64,000 nt of DNA, from contig NZ_BBXE01000025.1 of NCBI RefSeq assembly GCF_001570565.1, positions 1-64,000 of the forward strand, written 5' to 3'. The stretch's first letter is position 1. The number at the start of each line of letters is the position of its first letter. Origin of the DNA: Herbidospora yilanensis. GTDB taxonomy: Bacteria; Actinomycetota; Actinomycetes; Streptosporangiales; Streptosporangiaceae. A program made the translations under genes and the position numbers. Shown here in pieces: positions 27,695 through 35,560 of the stretch. Below the pieces are notes generated by a model. That model saw nothing but the letters and a program-made list of their open reading frames with translations, ran no database searches and was not told the DNA's origin.

Positions 27695-28504
27695 ATGCGT
27701 GCCGTCGTTCTCGTCAGTGCCGCCCTCACCTGGGCGATCGTCCTCTCGGCCCCCGCCCACGCCGACCCTCGGGTGACCGCGAGCGAGGTCTACGTCGTGG
27801 ATCTCACGTCGGGAACGGTCCCGTACGCCAAACACGAGGACCGGCGGGTGCCGGTCGCCAGCCTCACGAAGGTGATGACGGCCTACGTCGTGCGGCGGCA
27901 GGCCGATCTCGACGACCTGGTGACGATCACCGCCGCCGACGTGAACCACGCCCGCTCCACCGGCGCCACCCATGCGGGGCTGCGGGCCGGGGAGCGGCTG
28001 ACGGTCCGGCAGCTCCTCTACGCGCTGCTGCTGCCCTCGGCCGCCGACGCGTCGAACGCGCTGGCGCGCGCCTACGGGCCCGGCAAGCGGCGGTTCGTGG
28101 CCAGGATGAACGCCGCGGCCCGCGCCCTCCATCTCGACGACACCCGGTTCGTGAACGCCGACGGGCTGCCGGCGGCGGGGCAGTACTCGACCGCCCGCGA
28201 CCAGCTGGAGCTGACCCGGGTGGTGCTGAAGGACCGGGTGCTGGCGCAGATCGCGCGTACCCGGGTCGTGCGGGCCTCCGGGCACACCTGGACGAACACC
28301 AACAAGCTGCTCGGCACCACGCCCGGCGTCATCGGGCTGAAGACGGGCTTCACCCGAGCGGCCGGCTACTGCCTGGCGTTCGCGGCACGGCGGGACGGCC
28401 GCACCTATCTCGGGGTGATCCTGGGCGACACGGGCGACCTGCGGCGGTTCACGACGGCGCGGAACCTGCTGAGCTGGGCCGAACGAGTGAGTGACAGGCG
28501 ATAG
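27695..28504 (+). CDS. D-alanyl-D-alanine carboxypeptidase (DacC/PBP5-like)
   Basis: 269-aa secreted serine peptidase S11 that trims D-Ala from peptidoglycan pentapeptides. A signal peptide of about 23 residues ends APAHA. The active-site motifs are SLTK (SxxK), SAADASN (SxN-type) and LKTGFT (KTG). No C-terminal membrane anchor is visible, unlike typical PBP5, so it may be secreted free or held by its signal helix. Its last 56 nt overlap the convergent RNA methyltransferase gene. Confidence 0.93.
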   Translation: MRAVVLVSAALTWAIVLSAPAHADPRVTASEVYVVDLTSGTVPYAKHEDRRVPVASLTKVMTAYVVRRQADLDDLVTITAADVNHARSTGATHAGLRAGERLTVRQLLYALLLPSAADASNALARAYGPGKRRFVARMNAAARALHLDDTRFVNADGLPAAGQYSTARDQLELTRVVLKDRVLAQIARTRVVRASGHTWTNTNKLLGTTPGVIGLKTGFTRAAGYCLAFAARRDGRTYLGVILGDTGDLRRFTTARNLLSWAERVSDRR

Positions 28505-29270
28505 CGGCGGCGGCCACGACGTTGAGGGAGTCGACGCCGTTCTTCAGGGCGGCGGGGCTCATCGGGATGCGGACCCGCTCGGTCGCCTGGCCGAGCCAGC
28601 GCGACGACAGGCCGTCGCCTTCGGAGCCGAGCAGCAGCGCGGCCTTGTCGCCCAGCGTGACCTCGTCGATCGGCACGGCCGAGGCGTCGGGGGTGAGCGC
28701 CAGGGTGTCGTAGCCGTCGAGGGCGGCCAGGCCGCCGTGCCAGTCGTCCATGCGGGCCCACGGGATGGCGAAGACGGCGCCCATCGAGACCTTGATCGCC
28801 CGGCGGTAGAGGGGGTCGGCGCAGCGGGGCGACAGGACCACGGCATCGACGCCGAGCGCCGCCGCCGACCGGAAGATCGCGCCGACGTTGGCGTGGTCGA
28901 CCAGGTCTTCCAGGACGATGATCCGGTTCGACCGCCGGGCCAGCGTGGCGACCGCGGGCAGCTCCAGGCGTTCGAACGAGGCCAGCGCGCCCCGGTGGAC
29001 CGGGAAGCCGGTCACCTGCTCCATGAGGGCGTCGCTCACGACGTACACGACCTGGTCGTCGAGCACGTCGGCCAGGTGGGTGAGCCACTTCGGGGTGGTC
29101 AGGAAGGCCCGCGCGGGGTGGCCGGTCTGGAGGGCGCGGCGGATGACCTTCTCGCCTTCGGCCAGGAACAGGCCGTGTTCGGCCTCCAGGCTCTTGCGGA
29201 GCTCCACGTCACGCAAGTGGGTGAAGTCGGTCAAGCGCGGGTCAGCCGGGTCGTGGAGCTCGATGACCAT
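28449..29270 (-). CDS. TrmH/SpoU family RNA 2'-O-methyltransferase
   Basis: 273-aa SPOUT methyltransferase. The N-terminal substrate-binding domain (LAEGEKVIRRAL) precedes the knotted catalytic domain with motif 1 (LVDHANVGAIFRSAAALGV), motif 2 (LLLGSEGDGLS) and motif 3 (IPMSPAALKNGVDSLNVVAAAAI). Likely target is rRNA or tRNA ribose. ATG 29270 lies 7 nt after a TAGGCT -10 (29277-29282, minus strand), which suggests a leaderless mRNA. It overlaps the convergent carboxypeptidase gene by 56 nt. Confidence 0.9.
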   Translation of the reverse strand: MVIELHDPADPRLTDFTHLRDVELRKSLEAEHGLFLAEGEKVIRRALQTGHPARAFLTTPKWLTHLADVLDDQVVYVVSDALMEQVTGFPVHRGALASFERLELPAVATLARRSNRIIVLEDLVDHANVGAIFRSAAALGVDAVVLSPRCADPLYRRAIKVSMGAVFAIPWARMDDWHGGLAALDGYDTLALTPDASAVPIDEVTLGDKAALLLGSEGDGLSSRWLGQATERVRIPMSPAALKNGVDSLNVVAAAAIACHSLVRPSSAGSAPS

Positions 29271-29285
29271 CACGCAAGCCTACCC

Positions 29286-29302
29286 TTGCCACCCCTTGGC
29301 AA
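29286..29302. promoter_or_regulatory. Inverted repeat between divergent genes
   Basis: TTGCCA (29286-29291), a 5-nt spacer and TGGCAA (29297-29302). It sits just upstream of the presumed -10 of the methyltransferase gene and could be an operator. Confidence 0.35.
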
Positions 29303-29382
29303 CGGCAAACAGATGTGACGGAAGGCGGCCGATAAAGTACTCAGCGCTGTATCCGGCGGCGCGAGGGTGATCGGGGGTCAAG

Positions 29383-30024
29383 GTGCCTGACCAGCGGACG
29401 CTCACGCGCCCGGCCGTTGTCGTGGCCGAAAGCTGGCTGAGGGACGCCCGCCGCGCGCGTCTGCTGTCGGTGGCGACCCTCGGCTGGCTCGGCGCCGAAT
29501 CCCTGGTGGGCGTCTACGCCGGCTGGGCCGCCGACTCGGCCGCCCTGCTCGGCTGGGGTCTCGCGGCCCTGGTCGAGGCGCTGGCCAGCCTCATCGTGTT
29601 GTGGCGCTTCACCGGCGCGCGGCTGGCGTCGCCGATCGCCGAGTTCCGGGCGACCCGCGCGGTCGCGGTGAGCTTCTGGCTGCTGGCGCCCTATCTCGTG
29701 CTGCACGTGCTCCACGACCTGGAGCAGGGTCACCGGGCCGCGCCGACCGTGCTCGGCGTTCTGGTCACCACGATCAGCCTGGTCAGCATGCCGGTTCTCG
29801 GGTGGGCCAAGCGGCGGGTCGGGGCCCGCCTGGCCTCGGCGGCAACGACCGGGGAGGGCACCCAGAACGTGCTCTGCGGGTTGACCGCGGCCGGGGTGCT
29901 CGCCGGGTTCGCGGCGGCCTCGATCGGCTGGTGGTGGGCCGACCCGCTGGTGGCGCTCTCGCTCGCGGGGATCGCCGTCTTCGAGGGCGCCAGGGCCTGG
30001 CGCGGGCACGTCTGCGACCACTGA
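29383..30024 (+). CDS. Cation-efflux-like transmembrane protein
   Basis: 213 aa with about six hydrophobic helices arranged as in cation diffusion facilitators (SAALLGWGLAALVEALASLIVLWRF, then WADPLVALSLAGIAVFEGARAWRG). The C-terminal cytoplasmic metal domain is missing. The Asp/His pairs that bind the transported metal are replaced (for example GEGTQNVLCGL instead of the usual SD-x-x-HT pattern), so metal transport is doubtful. GTG start with a GGGGG-containing leader. Confidence 0.6.
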   Translation: MPDQRTLTRPAVVVAESWLRDARRARLLSVATLGWLGAESLVGVYAGWAADSAALLGWGLAALVEALASLIVLWRFTGARLASPIAEFRATRAVAVSFWLLAPYLVLHVLHDLEQGHRAAPTVLGVLVTTISLVSMPVLGWAKRRVGARLASAATTGEGTQNVLCGLTAAGVLAGFAAASIGWWWADPLVALSLAGIAVFEGARAWRGHVCDH

Positions 30025-30227
30025 AGCGACAACACGGCGACGTCCATGCCGGCGTCGCGGAGGGCGACGATCACTTCCGAGGCGCCGCCCGGGACCGTCC
30101 AGACCCGGCCGTGGCGGCCCGTCAGATGGACGGCGCGCAGCCCCGGAACGGCCCGCATCGCCTCTCTGGCCGAGGGCGGCAGGCCGGGGCGGTTGAACTC
30201 CAGCAGGAGGAGATCTCCGTCACGCAT
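29730..30227 (-). CDS. Hypothetical small protein with unclear 3' end
   Basis: Starts ATG 30227 (MRDGDLLLLEFNRPGLPPSA...). The first ~68 codons show strong G/C third positions and a sensible protein (VHLTGRHGRVWTV, SEVIVALRDAGMDVAVLSL). No stop follows: the frame runs on antisense to the cation-efflux-like gene for nearly 300 nt until 29730. Either the real gene has lost its 3' end near 30025 or the overlap is genuine. The downstream half looks like a shadow. Family not recognised. Confidence 0.35.
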   Translation of the reverse strand: MRDGDLLLLEFNRPGLPPSAREAMRAVPGLRAVHLTGRHGRVWTVPGGASEVIVALRDAGMDVAVLSLQWSQTCPRQALAPSKTAIPASESATSGSAHHQPIEAAANPASTPAAVNPQSTFWVPSPVVAAEARRAPTRRLAHPRTGMLTRLIVVTRTPSTVGAAR

Positions 30228-30267
30228 CCCCAGCCCCCGGGTGCAGATTCGCCTGAATGTACGAACA

Positions 30268-30303
30268 CGATACATCGCGAGATCGCCATGTCAAGATGTA
30301 TCG
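30268..30303. promoter_or_regulatory. Long-arm inverted repeat, candidate operator
   Basis: CGATACATC (30268-30276) and GATGTATCG (30295-30303) are perfect inverse arms 18 bp apart. Each is followed or preceded by TCGCGA-like bases. The element lies upstream of the small minus-strand ORF, where that gene's promoter should be. Sites of this ATACATCGCGA type resemble those of PadR-like regulators (inference). Confidence 0.45.
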
Positions 30304-30362
30304 CGATGCCCATCATCGCAGTAAAAGGACCGTTTTGCCGGTCTAAGGGTTGCCACTATGGT

Positions 30363-30379
30363 TCCGTAAGCATTACGGA
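30363..30379. promoter_or_regulatory. Inverted repeat at the vWA-gene promoter
   Basis: TCCGTAA (30363-30369), GCA and TTACGGA (30373-30379) form a perfect palindrome. It overlaps a possible promoter (TTGCCA, 18 nt, TACGGA) of the gene starting at 30432. Confidence 0.4.
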
Positions 30380-30431
30380 GAATCTCCCTATATGCCTGGC
30401 GGGGAGAGCAACGACTGACGAAGAGGCCATC

Positions 30432-32210
30432 GTGGGACGTCACCGCACTGACGAGATCGAGGGCGGCTACCCCGCGTACGAGCAGCCCCCTTCCCGGCGT
30501 AAGTCGGCCGGGCCGGGCAAGGTGCTCGTCCCGCTGGCGGGGGCCGTGGCCCTCGCGGTACTGCTGGGCGTGGCCGCGTACGTCGTGGTGAACAAGGACA
30601 CGGCCGGGTGCTCCGGTGAGAAGGTGTCCCTGTTCGTGGCCGTGGCCAAGGACATCGAACCGGCCGTGAGCGAGATCGCCGGGCGGTTCGTGAAGGCCGA
30701 GAAGACCGTCGACGGCAGTTGCATCGACGTGGCCGTCAAGGGGGCCGACTCCGACGGGGTCGCCGCCGCGCTGGCCGGGACCGGCGGCGCCAGCTCCGCG
30801 CCCGACCTCTGGATCCCCGACTCCTCGTTGTGGTTGTCGCAGATGCCCGCCAAGTCGGCGCCCAAGGTGAGCGCCAGCCTGGCCACCTCGCCGATCGTGC
30901 TGGCCGCGCCGAAGGCCGCCGCCGCCAAGCTGGCCGAGTCGCTGGAGCCGAGCTGGACCGGCATGATGACGGCCGCCAACGCCGCCAACCCCGACGGGCT
31001 CGCGAGCAAGGTCCGCGTGGTCGTGCTCGACCCCGCCAAGAACGCCGCCGGACTCGGCGCGCTGCTGGCCGGGGCCGGCATCCTGCGGCAGAGCGGCGAC
31101 GAAGGGTCCGAGGAACTGCTGGTCGGCGTGCTGCGGCAACTCTCCGAGTCGAAGGTGACCTCGCCCGACAACCTGTTCGCGACGCTGTCGAAGACCGCCA
31201 GCCGGGTGCCGATCGGCGTGACCTCCGAGCAGTCGGTGTGGGCGTTCAACAAGGAGAACAAGAACGCGGCCGTGGCGCTCTATCCGGCCGAGGGCACCGT
31301 CAACCTCGACTACCCGATCATCACCACGGCGAAGGACCCCGAGAGCGCGCAGGCCGCCAAGTTGTTCACCACCGAACTCGGCTCCACCGCCTCCCGCAAG
31401 ACCATCCAGGGCCACGGCTTCCGCACCCCCGAGGGCCAGGGCACCGTCCTGACCCCCGAGACCGGGATGCGGGCCGAGGCCCCCACGGCCCTGCCGATCC
31501 CCGACGCCAAGACCGTCACCACGCTCGCGCAGTCGTGGAAGCGCGTCGGCCTGGGCACCAAGTTGCTGTCGCTCCTGGACGTCTCCGGCACGATGGCGCT
31601 GCCCGCCGACTCCTCCGGCATCACCCGCATGCAGGCCATCTCGCAGGTCAGCACCGAGGGCCTGAAGCTGTTCCCGGACAAGACCGAGATCGGGACCTGG
31701 ATCTTCTCCGACAACCTCAACGGCGACAAGGTCGACTGGAAGGAGACGGTCCCGGTCGGGCCGCTCGCCCAGCAGATCGACGGGGTGACCCGGCGCGAGG
31801 TGATCGCCCGGCAGATGAGCCAGATCAAGGCGATCCCCACGGGGAACACCGGCCTCAACGACTCGTTGTGGGCGGCGTACCGGAAGATGACCGACGAGTA
31901 CGAGGCCGACAAGATCAACACGATCCTGCTGTTCACCGACGGCGTCGGCAACGACGACCCGAGCGGCGGCATCACCAACGCGGGCATCCTGAAGCGGCTG
32001 AAGGAGTCCTTCGACCCCGCGAAGCCGGTCTCGATCCTGATCATCTCGTTCAACACCGAGGGCGACGCGAACCGGGCCCAGATGCAGAACATCGCCAAGG
32101 CCACCGGCGGCCAGGCGTACTTCCCCGAGACGGTGCTGGAGATCCGAAACATCTTCCTCCAGGGCATCGCCCGCCGCCTGTGCGCCCCCAACTGCCCCAG
32201 CGCCAAATAG
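30432..32210 (+). CDS. Membrane-anchored substrate-binding / von Willebrand A fusion protein
   Basis: 592 aa. The cytoplasmic N-terminus MGRHRTDEIEGGYP is followed by one TM helix (about 32-54), then a solute-binding-protein-like region (about 60-350, DLWIPDSSLWLSQMP..., QSVWAFNKENKNAAVALYP). The C-terminal vWA domain (about 375-590) has a MIDAS of DVSGTM, TGN and FTDGVGNDD; Thr replaces the usual second MIDAS serine. The product faces the cell exterior. GTG 30432 with AAGAGG upstream. SBP-vWA fusions are common in actinomycetes and of unknown role, perhaps metal-dependent adhesion or sensing. The sigma-factor fusion gene follows by about 240 nt. Confidence 0.85.
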   Translation: MGRHRTDEIEGGYPAYEQPPSRRKSAGPGKVLVPLAGAVALAVLLGVAAYVVVNKDTAGCSGEKVSLFVAVAKDIEPAVSEIAGRFVKAEKTVDGSCIDVAVKGADSDGVAAALAGTGGASSAPDLWIPDSSLWLSQMPAKSAPKVSASLATSPIVLAAPKAAAAKLAESLEPSWTGMMTAANAANPDGLASKVRVVVLDPAKNAAGLGALLAGAGILRQSGDEGSEELLVGVLRQLSESKVTSPDNLFATLSKTASRVPIGVTSEQSVWAFNKENKNAAVALYPAEGTVNLDYPIITTAKDPESAQAAKLFTTELGSTASRKTIQGHGFRTPEGQGTVLTPETGMRAEAPTALPIPDAKTVTTLAQSWKRVGLGTKLLSLLDVSGTMALPADSSGITRMQAISQVSTEGLKLFPDKTEIGTWIFSDNLNGDKVDWKETVPVGPLAQQIDGVTRREVIARQMSQIKAIPTGNTGLNDSLWAAYRKMTDEYEADKINTILLFTDGVGNDDPSGGITNAGILKRLKESFDPAKPVSILIISFNTEGDANRAQMQNIAKATGGQAYFPETVLEIRNIFLQGIARRLCAPNCPSAK

Positions 32211-32451
32211 CGCCACCACCCGATCGGGGGAAGCCGGAGATCCGCACCCGTCTCCCCCTCCAGGGCACCACCCGCCCCCGGCACGCCCTCAATCGCCCCA
32301 GCGCCAAATCATCTTCACCCGAGTCACAGGAGTCGCTGTCTTCCCAGGTCATGCCACTTGAGCATGGCCTTGAGGACAGTAAACGCGGCGTCGGAAAGGG
32401 GCGTCCTTCTCGTGTGGGGACCGGGAGGTCCTGTTCTCGGGGAGGAATCCG

Positions 32452-34113
32452 TTGCCCGGATGGCCGACCGTCGGGCGAGCCGACGACAACCGTCTGCTCG
32501 ACGCGCTCAGACGCGACGACGCGCACGCACCAGCCAGCCTGTACGACGCGTACGCCGACCGGCTGAACGACTACGCGTTCAGCCGGCTGCGCGACCTCGA
32601 CCTGGCCGCCGGTGCCGTGCACGACGCCCTCGTGCTCGCGGTCGCCTCGGTGGGCCGGTTGACCGAGACCCAGCGGTTGCGGGCGTGGCTCTACGCCCTG
32701 GTGCGCTTCCAGTGCGCGTCCCGGACGCCCGGCGCCGCGACGGCGCCGATCGACCTCGCCGACAGCCCCGACCCCGAGATGACCATGCTGGTCCACGAGG
32801 CGCTGGGCGAGCTGAGCGGGCCCGAGCGGGAGGTGCTGGAGCTCTCCCTGCGTCATGACCTGACCCCGGCCGAGGCGGGCGCCGTGCTGGGGCTGACCTC
32901 CCGCCAGGCGGCGACGCGGCTGGAGCGGGCCCGCGACCACCTGGAGAACTCGGCCGCGGCGGTGGTACTGGCCCGGACCGGCCGGGCCCACTGCCCCGAC
33001 CTGTCGGCGATGGTCGACTCCTGGGACGGCCCGCTGAGCACGCTGCTGCGCCGGCGGCTGAGCCGCCACATCGCGGGCTGCGAGGTCTGCGTCGAGGGCA
33101 GGCAGCGGCACGTCTCGGCGCCGAAGCTGCTGGAGATGGTGCCGGTGGCGTTCCCGCCGCTGTCGCTGCGGCGCCGGGTCGTGGACACGTGCGCACACCC
33201 CGAACGAGACGAAACGAAGATCCTCATCGTGCGGGACGGGGATCACTTCGACCGGAACGGATTCCCCGTGCCGGTCGAGCGGCGGCCCCGGGTGAAGCGG
33301 GGCCGCCGGGCGGGGGGCGTGTCACGGCGGGCGGCGGGGAAGAAGAAGTCCCGGCGCGCGACGCCCGCCGTGGCCGCTCTCGGCGTGGCCCTGATCGCGG
33401 GGGGCGGGGTGTTCTGGGTGAACGGCGCCGGCGCGGGCGCGCCCACCCGCGTCGAGGCCATGCCGCAGCCCACGGACGACACCGTCCGGGCCCCCCAGTA
33501 CGAGGTCACCGAGGAGGACACCGCACCCCCGGTGGAGGAGGAGACCCCTCCGGCCGACCCGACGCCGGTGGAGGCCGAACAGACCTCGTCCACGCAGGCT
33601 CCCGCGCCGGTCCCCACAGCGGCCGGGCAGCCGTCGGCGCGGCCCCGGCCGACCCGCACGCCGGCGAAGACGCCCAAGCCGACCAAGCGGCCGGCCGCCG
33701 CCAGGGCCGCGTTGTCGATGACCTGCCCCGGCGACCTCGGCGAGTCCACCGGCGGGGTGCTCTACCTCACCGCCAGGAACGCTCCAATCGCCTGGAGCGC
33801 CCGCGCGGGCGACAACGTGTCGATCGCCCCGGCACGGGGGGTGCTGAAGAAGGGCGCGAGCGGGCGCATGACGATCTCGATCGTCGACCCGAAGTCGGCC
33901 GGCGGCACCACGATCGCGATCACCTCGCCCGGCGGCAACCCGTCGTGCCGGATCAGCTGGCGCGGCGACGGCTACTCCCCGCCCGGTGGCGGCGTGCCCG
34001 ACCCCACCAACCCGCCCCGGCCCACGCCGACGCCCCCGAAGACGGACGAGCCGACCCCCGTGCCCACGGAGACCCCGGCGGCCCAGACCTCCGGCGAGCC
34101 CCAGGGAACCTGA
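32452..34113 (+). CDS. ECF-type sigma factor fused to zinc-finger/TM/exodomain
   Basis: 553 aa with an unusual build. Residues 1-170 form an ECF sigma factor: sigma2 (SLYDAYADRLNDYAFSRLRD) and sigma4 (LSGPEREVLELSLRHDLTPAEAGAVLGLTSRQAATRLERA). Then comes an anti-sigma-like HIAGCEVC zinc motif (about 205-215), a basic stretch, one TM helix (about 305-320), a long Pro/Thr-rich stalk, a roughly 100-residue exodomain with two Cys (MTCPGDLGES..., PSCRISW) and a Pro-rich tail. A sigma factor tethered to the membrane with its own sensor is inferred; release would need proteolysis. TTG start with GGAGG 7 nt upstream. Confidence 0.82.
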   Translation: MPGWPTVGRADDNRLLDALRRDDAHAPASLYDAYADRLNDYAFSRLRDLDLAAGAVHDALVLAVASVGRLTETQRLRAWLYALVRFQCASRTPGAATAPIDLADSPDPEMTMLVHEALGELSGPEREVLELSLRHDLTPAEAGAVLGLTSRQAATRLERARDHLENSAAAVVLARTGRAHCPDLSAMVDSWDGPLSTLLRRRLSRHIAGCEVCVEGRQRHVSAPKLLEMVPVAFPPLSLRRRVVDTCAHPERDETKILIVRDGDHFDRNGFPVPVERRPRVKRGRRAGGVSRRAAGKKKSRRATPAVAALGVALIAGGGVFWVNGAGAGAPTRVEAMPQPTDDTVRAPQYEVTEEDTAPPVEEETPPADPTPVEAEQTSSTQAPAPVPTAAGQPSARPRPTRTPAKTPKPTKRPAAARAALSMTCPGDLGESTGGVLYLTARNAPIAWSARAGDNVSIAPARGVLKKGASGRMTISIVDPKSAGGTTIAITSPGGNPSCRISWRGDGYSPPGGGVPDPTNPPRPTPTPPKTDEPTPVPTETPAAQTSGEPQGT

Positions 34114-34214
34114 CAGGAACCCCAGCAATCCCGCCGATAACACGGGCGGTTGCCGATCCGTTACCGATAGAGTCCTGGTCCTTTGTGAACCGGGCGCCGC
34201 GAAAAGCGTCGCCA

Positions 34215-34243
34215 TTGACGTGCGTGCCCCCGGTTGATCCTAT
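34215..34243 (+). promoter_or_regulatory. Candidate promoter
   Basis: TTGACG (34215-34220), a 17-nt spacer and TCCTAT (34238-34243). Transcription would start near 34250, giving a leader of about 23 nt before the ATG at 34273. Confidence 0.35.
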
Positions 34244-34272
34244 GAAGTGCCTCCACCAGCCGGGAGAGTGAC

Positions 34273-34638
34273 ATGGGGACCATGAAGACCGTCCTGATCG
34301 GTGTGGTCGGCGCGTTGTGCGTGGCGGGAGCCGTGCTCGCGCTGGCCGACGTGCGGACCCCCGCCAGGCTGATCTTGACGCCTCTGTTCCTGCTCCTGGC
34401 GCCCGGCGCGGCCATCGCCGGGTTGTTGCGTGATCGTGACCCCCTGTCGGCACTAACCGTGGGACTGGCGGCCAGTCTGGCTGTCAACGTTCTTCTCGCC
34501 GAGGCGATGCTCCTCTTCGACGCCTGGTCACCGCGTGCCGGCGTGGCCACCGTCGCGGTGGTGAGCGCGTTTCTGGTGATCCTGCGCCAGCTTCACCGCC
34601 CCCGCACTCGCGTCACCCCCGCCCAGCACTCCGGGTGA
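34273..34638 (+). CDS. Small integral membrane protein, function unknown
   Basis: 121 aa with about four hydrophobic helices (near 6-24, 32-50, 62-82 and 88-105), a short charged loop RDRDP and a basic C-terminal tail. The segment RLILTPLFLLLAPGAAIAG resembles the first part of DUF1616-type membrane proteins found beside surface-glycan genes. GGGAGAG precedes the ATG. A GT2 gene starts about 120 nt downstream, so a role in glycan assembly is possible but unproven. Confidence 0.6.
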   Translation: MGTMKTVLIGVVGALCVAGAVLALADVRTPARLILTPLFLLLAPGAAIAGLLRDRDPLSALTVGLAASLAVNVLLAEAMLLFDAWSPRAGVATVAVVSAFLVILRQLHRPRTRVTPAQHSG

Positions 34639-34756
34639 CGACCCCACACCCTCTGCCCCACGACCGGGACGAGCCGCTGCCCATCTCGTCCAGTCGCGCC
34701 GGTCCGCTGGCAGTCTCCGCTCATGACAGACCGCCCGGAAGGACATCTCCGTCACC

Positions 34757-35560
34757 ATGAGTCCCGAGATCACCGGCTTGCGGCCGCTTCCGCACGTCGA
34801 GCGTTACACCCCCCTCGGCCCCCACCTCGCGGTCTCGCCGACCGTCAGCGTCGTCGTGCCCGCGATGAACGAGGCCGAGAACCTGCCCCACGTGTTCGCC
34901 ACGCTGCCCACCTGGGTGCACGAAGTCGTGCTGGTCGACGGCCATTCGACCGACGACACCGTCGAGGTGGCCCGGCGGCTGCGGCCGGGCCTGCGGATCG
35001 TCCACCAGACCGGGCGCGGCAAGGGCGACGCCCTGGCCGCCGGGTTCGCGGCCTGCACGGGCGACATCATCGTGATGATCGACGCCGACGGCTCGACCGA
35101 CGGCCGGGAGATCATCCACTTCGTCAGCGCCCTGGTCAGCGGGGCCGACTTCGCCAAGGGGTCGCGGTACGTCCCCGGCGGCGGCAGCGACGACCTCACG
35201 GTCACCCGGCGGGCCGGCAACAGCATGCTGCGCACCATCGTGAACACGCTCTACCGCACCCGTTACACCGACCTGTGCTACGGCTACAACGCCTTCTGGG
35301 CCCGCCACCTGCCCGCGCTCGACCTCGACTGCAAGGGCTTCGAGGTCGAGACGCTGATGAACATCCGGGCGGCCAGGGCGGGGCTGCGGGTGCACGAGGT
35401 GCCCAGTCACGAGCGCTGCCGCATCCATGGGGAGTCGAACCTGCGGGCGATCCGCGACGGGCTGCGGGTGCTGCGGACGATCGTGCGGGAGTGGCGGCGC
35501 CGCCGCGCGACCCCGGCGCCGCTGCCGCAACCGGCCACGGCCGACCAGGGCGCGGCATGA
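34757..35560 (+). CDS. GT2 family glycosyltransferase (dolichol-phosphate-mannose synthase-like)
   Basis: 267-aa inverting GT-A enzyme: VSVVVPAMNEAENLP, LVDGHSTDDT, GRGKGDALAAGFAACTGDIIVMIDADGSTD (DAD metal site) and GYNAFWARHLPALDLDCKGFEVETLMNI. The DPM1/polyprenyl-phosphate glycosyltransferase type is likely but no C-terminal TM helices are present. Its stop overlaps the next gene's ATG (ATGA), so it is the first gene of a coupled three-gene glycan operon. Confidence 0.9.
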   Translation: MSPEITGLRPLPHVERYTPLGPHLAVSPTVSVVVPAMNEAENLPHVFATLPTWVHEVVLVDGHSTDDTVEVARRLRPGLRIVHQTGRGKGDALAAGFAACTGDIIVMIDADGSTDGREIIHFVSALVSGADFAKGSRYVPGGGSDDLTVTRRAGNSMLRTIVNTLYRTRYTDLCYGYNAFWARHLPALDLDCKGFEVETLMNIRAARAGLRVHEVPSHERCRIHGESNLRAIRDGLRVLRTIVREWRRRRATPAPLPQPATADQGAA

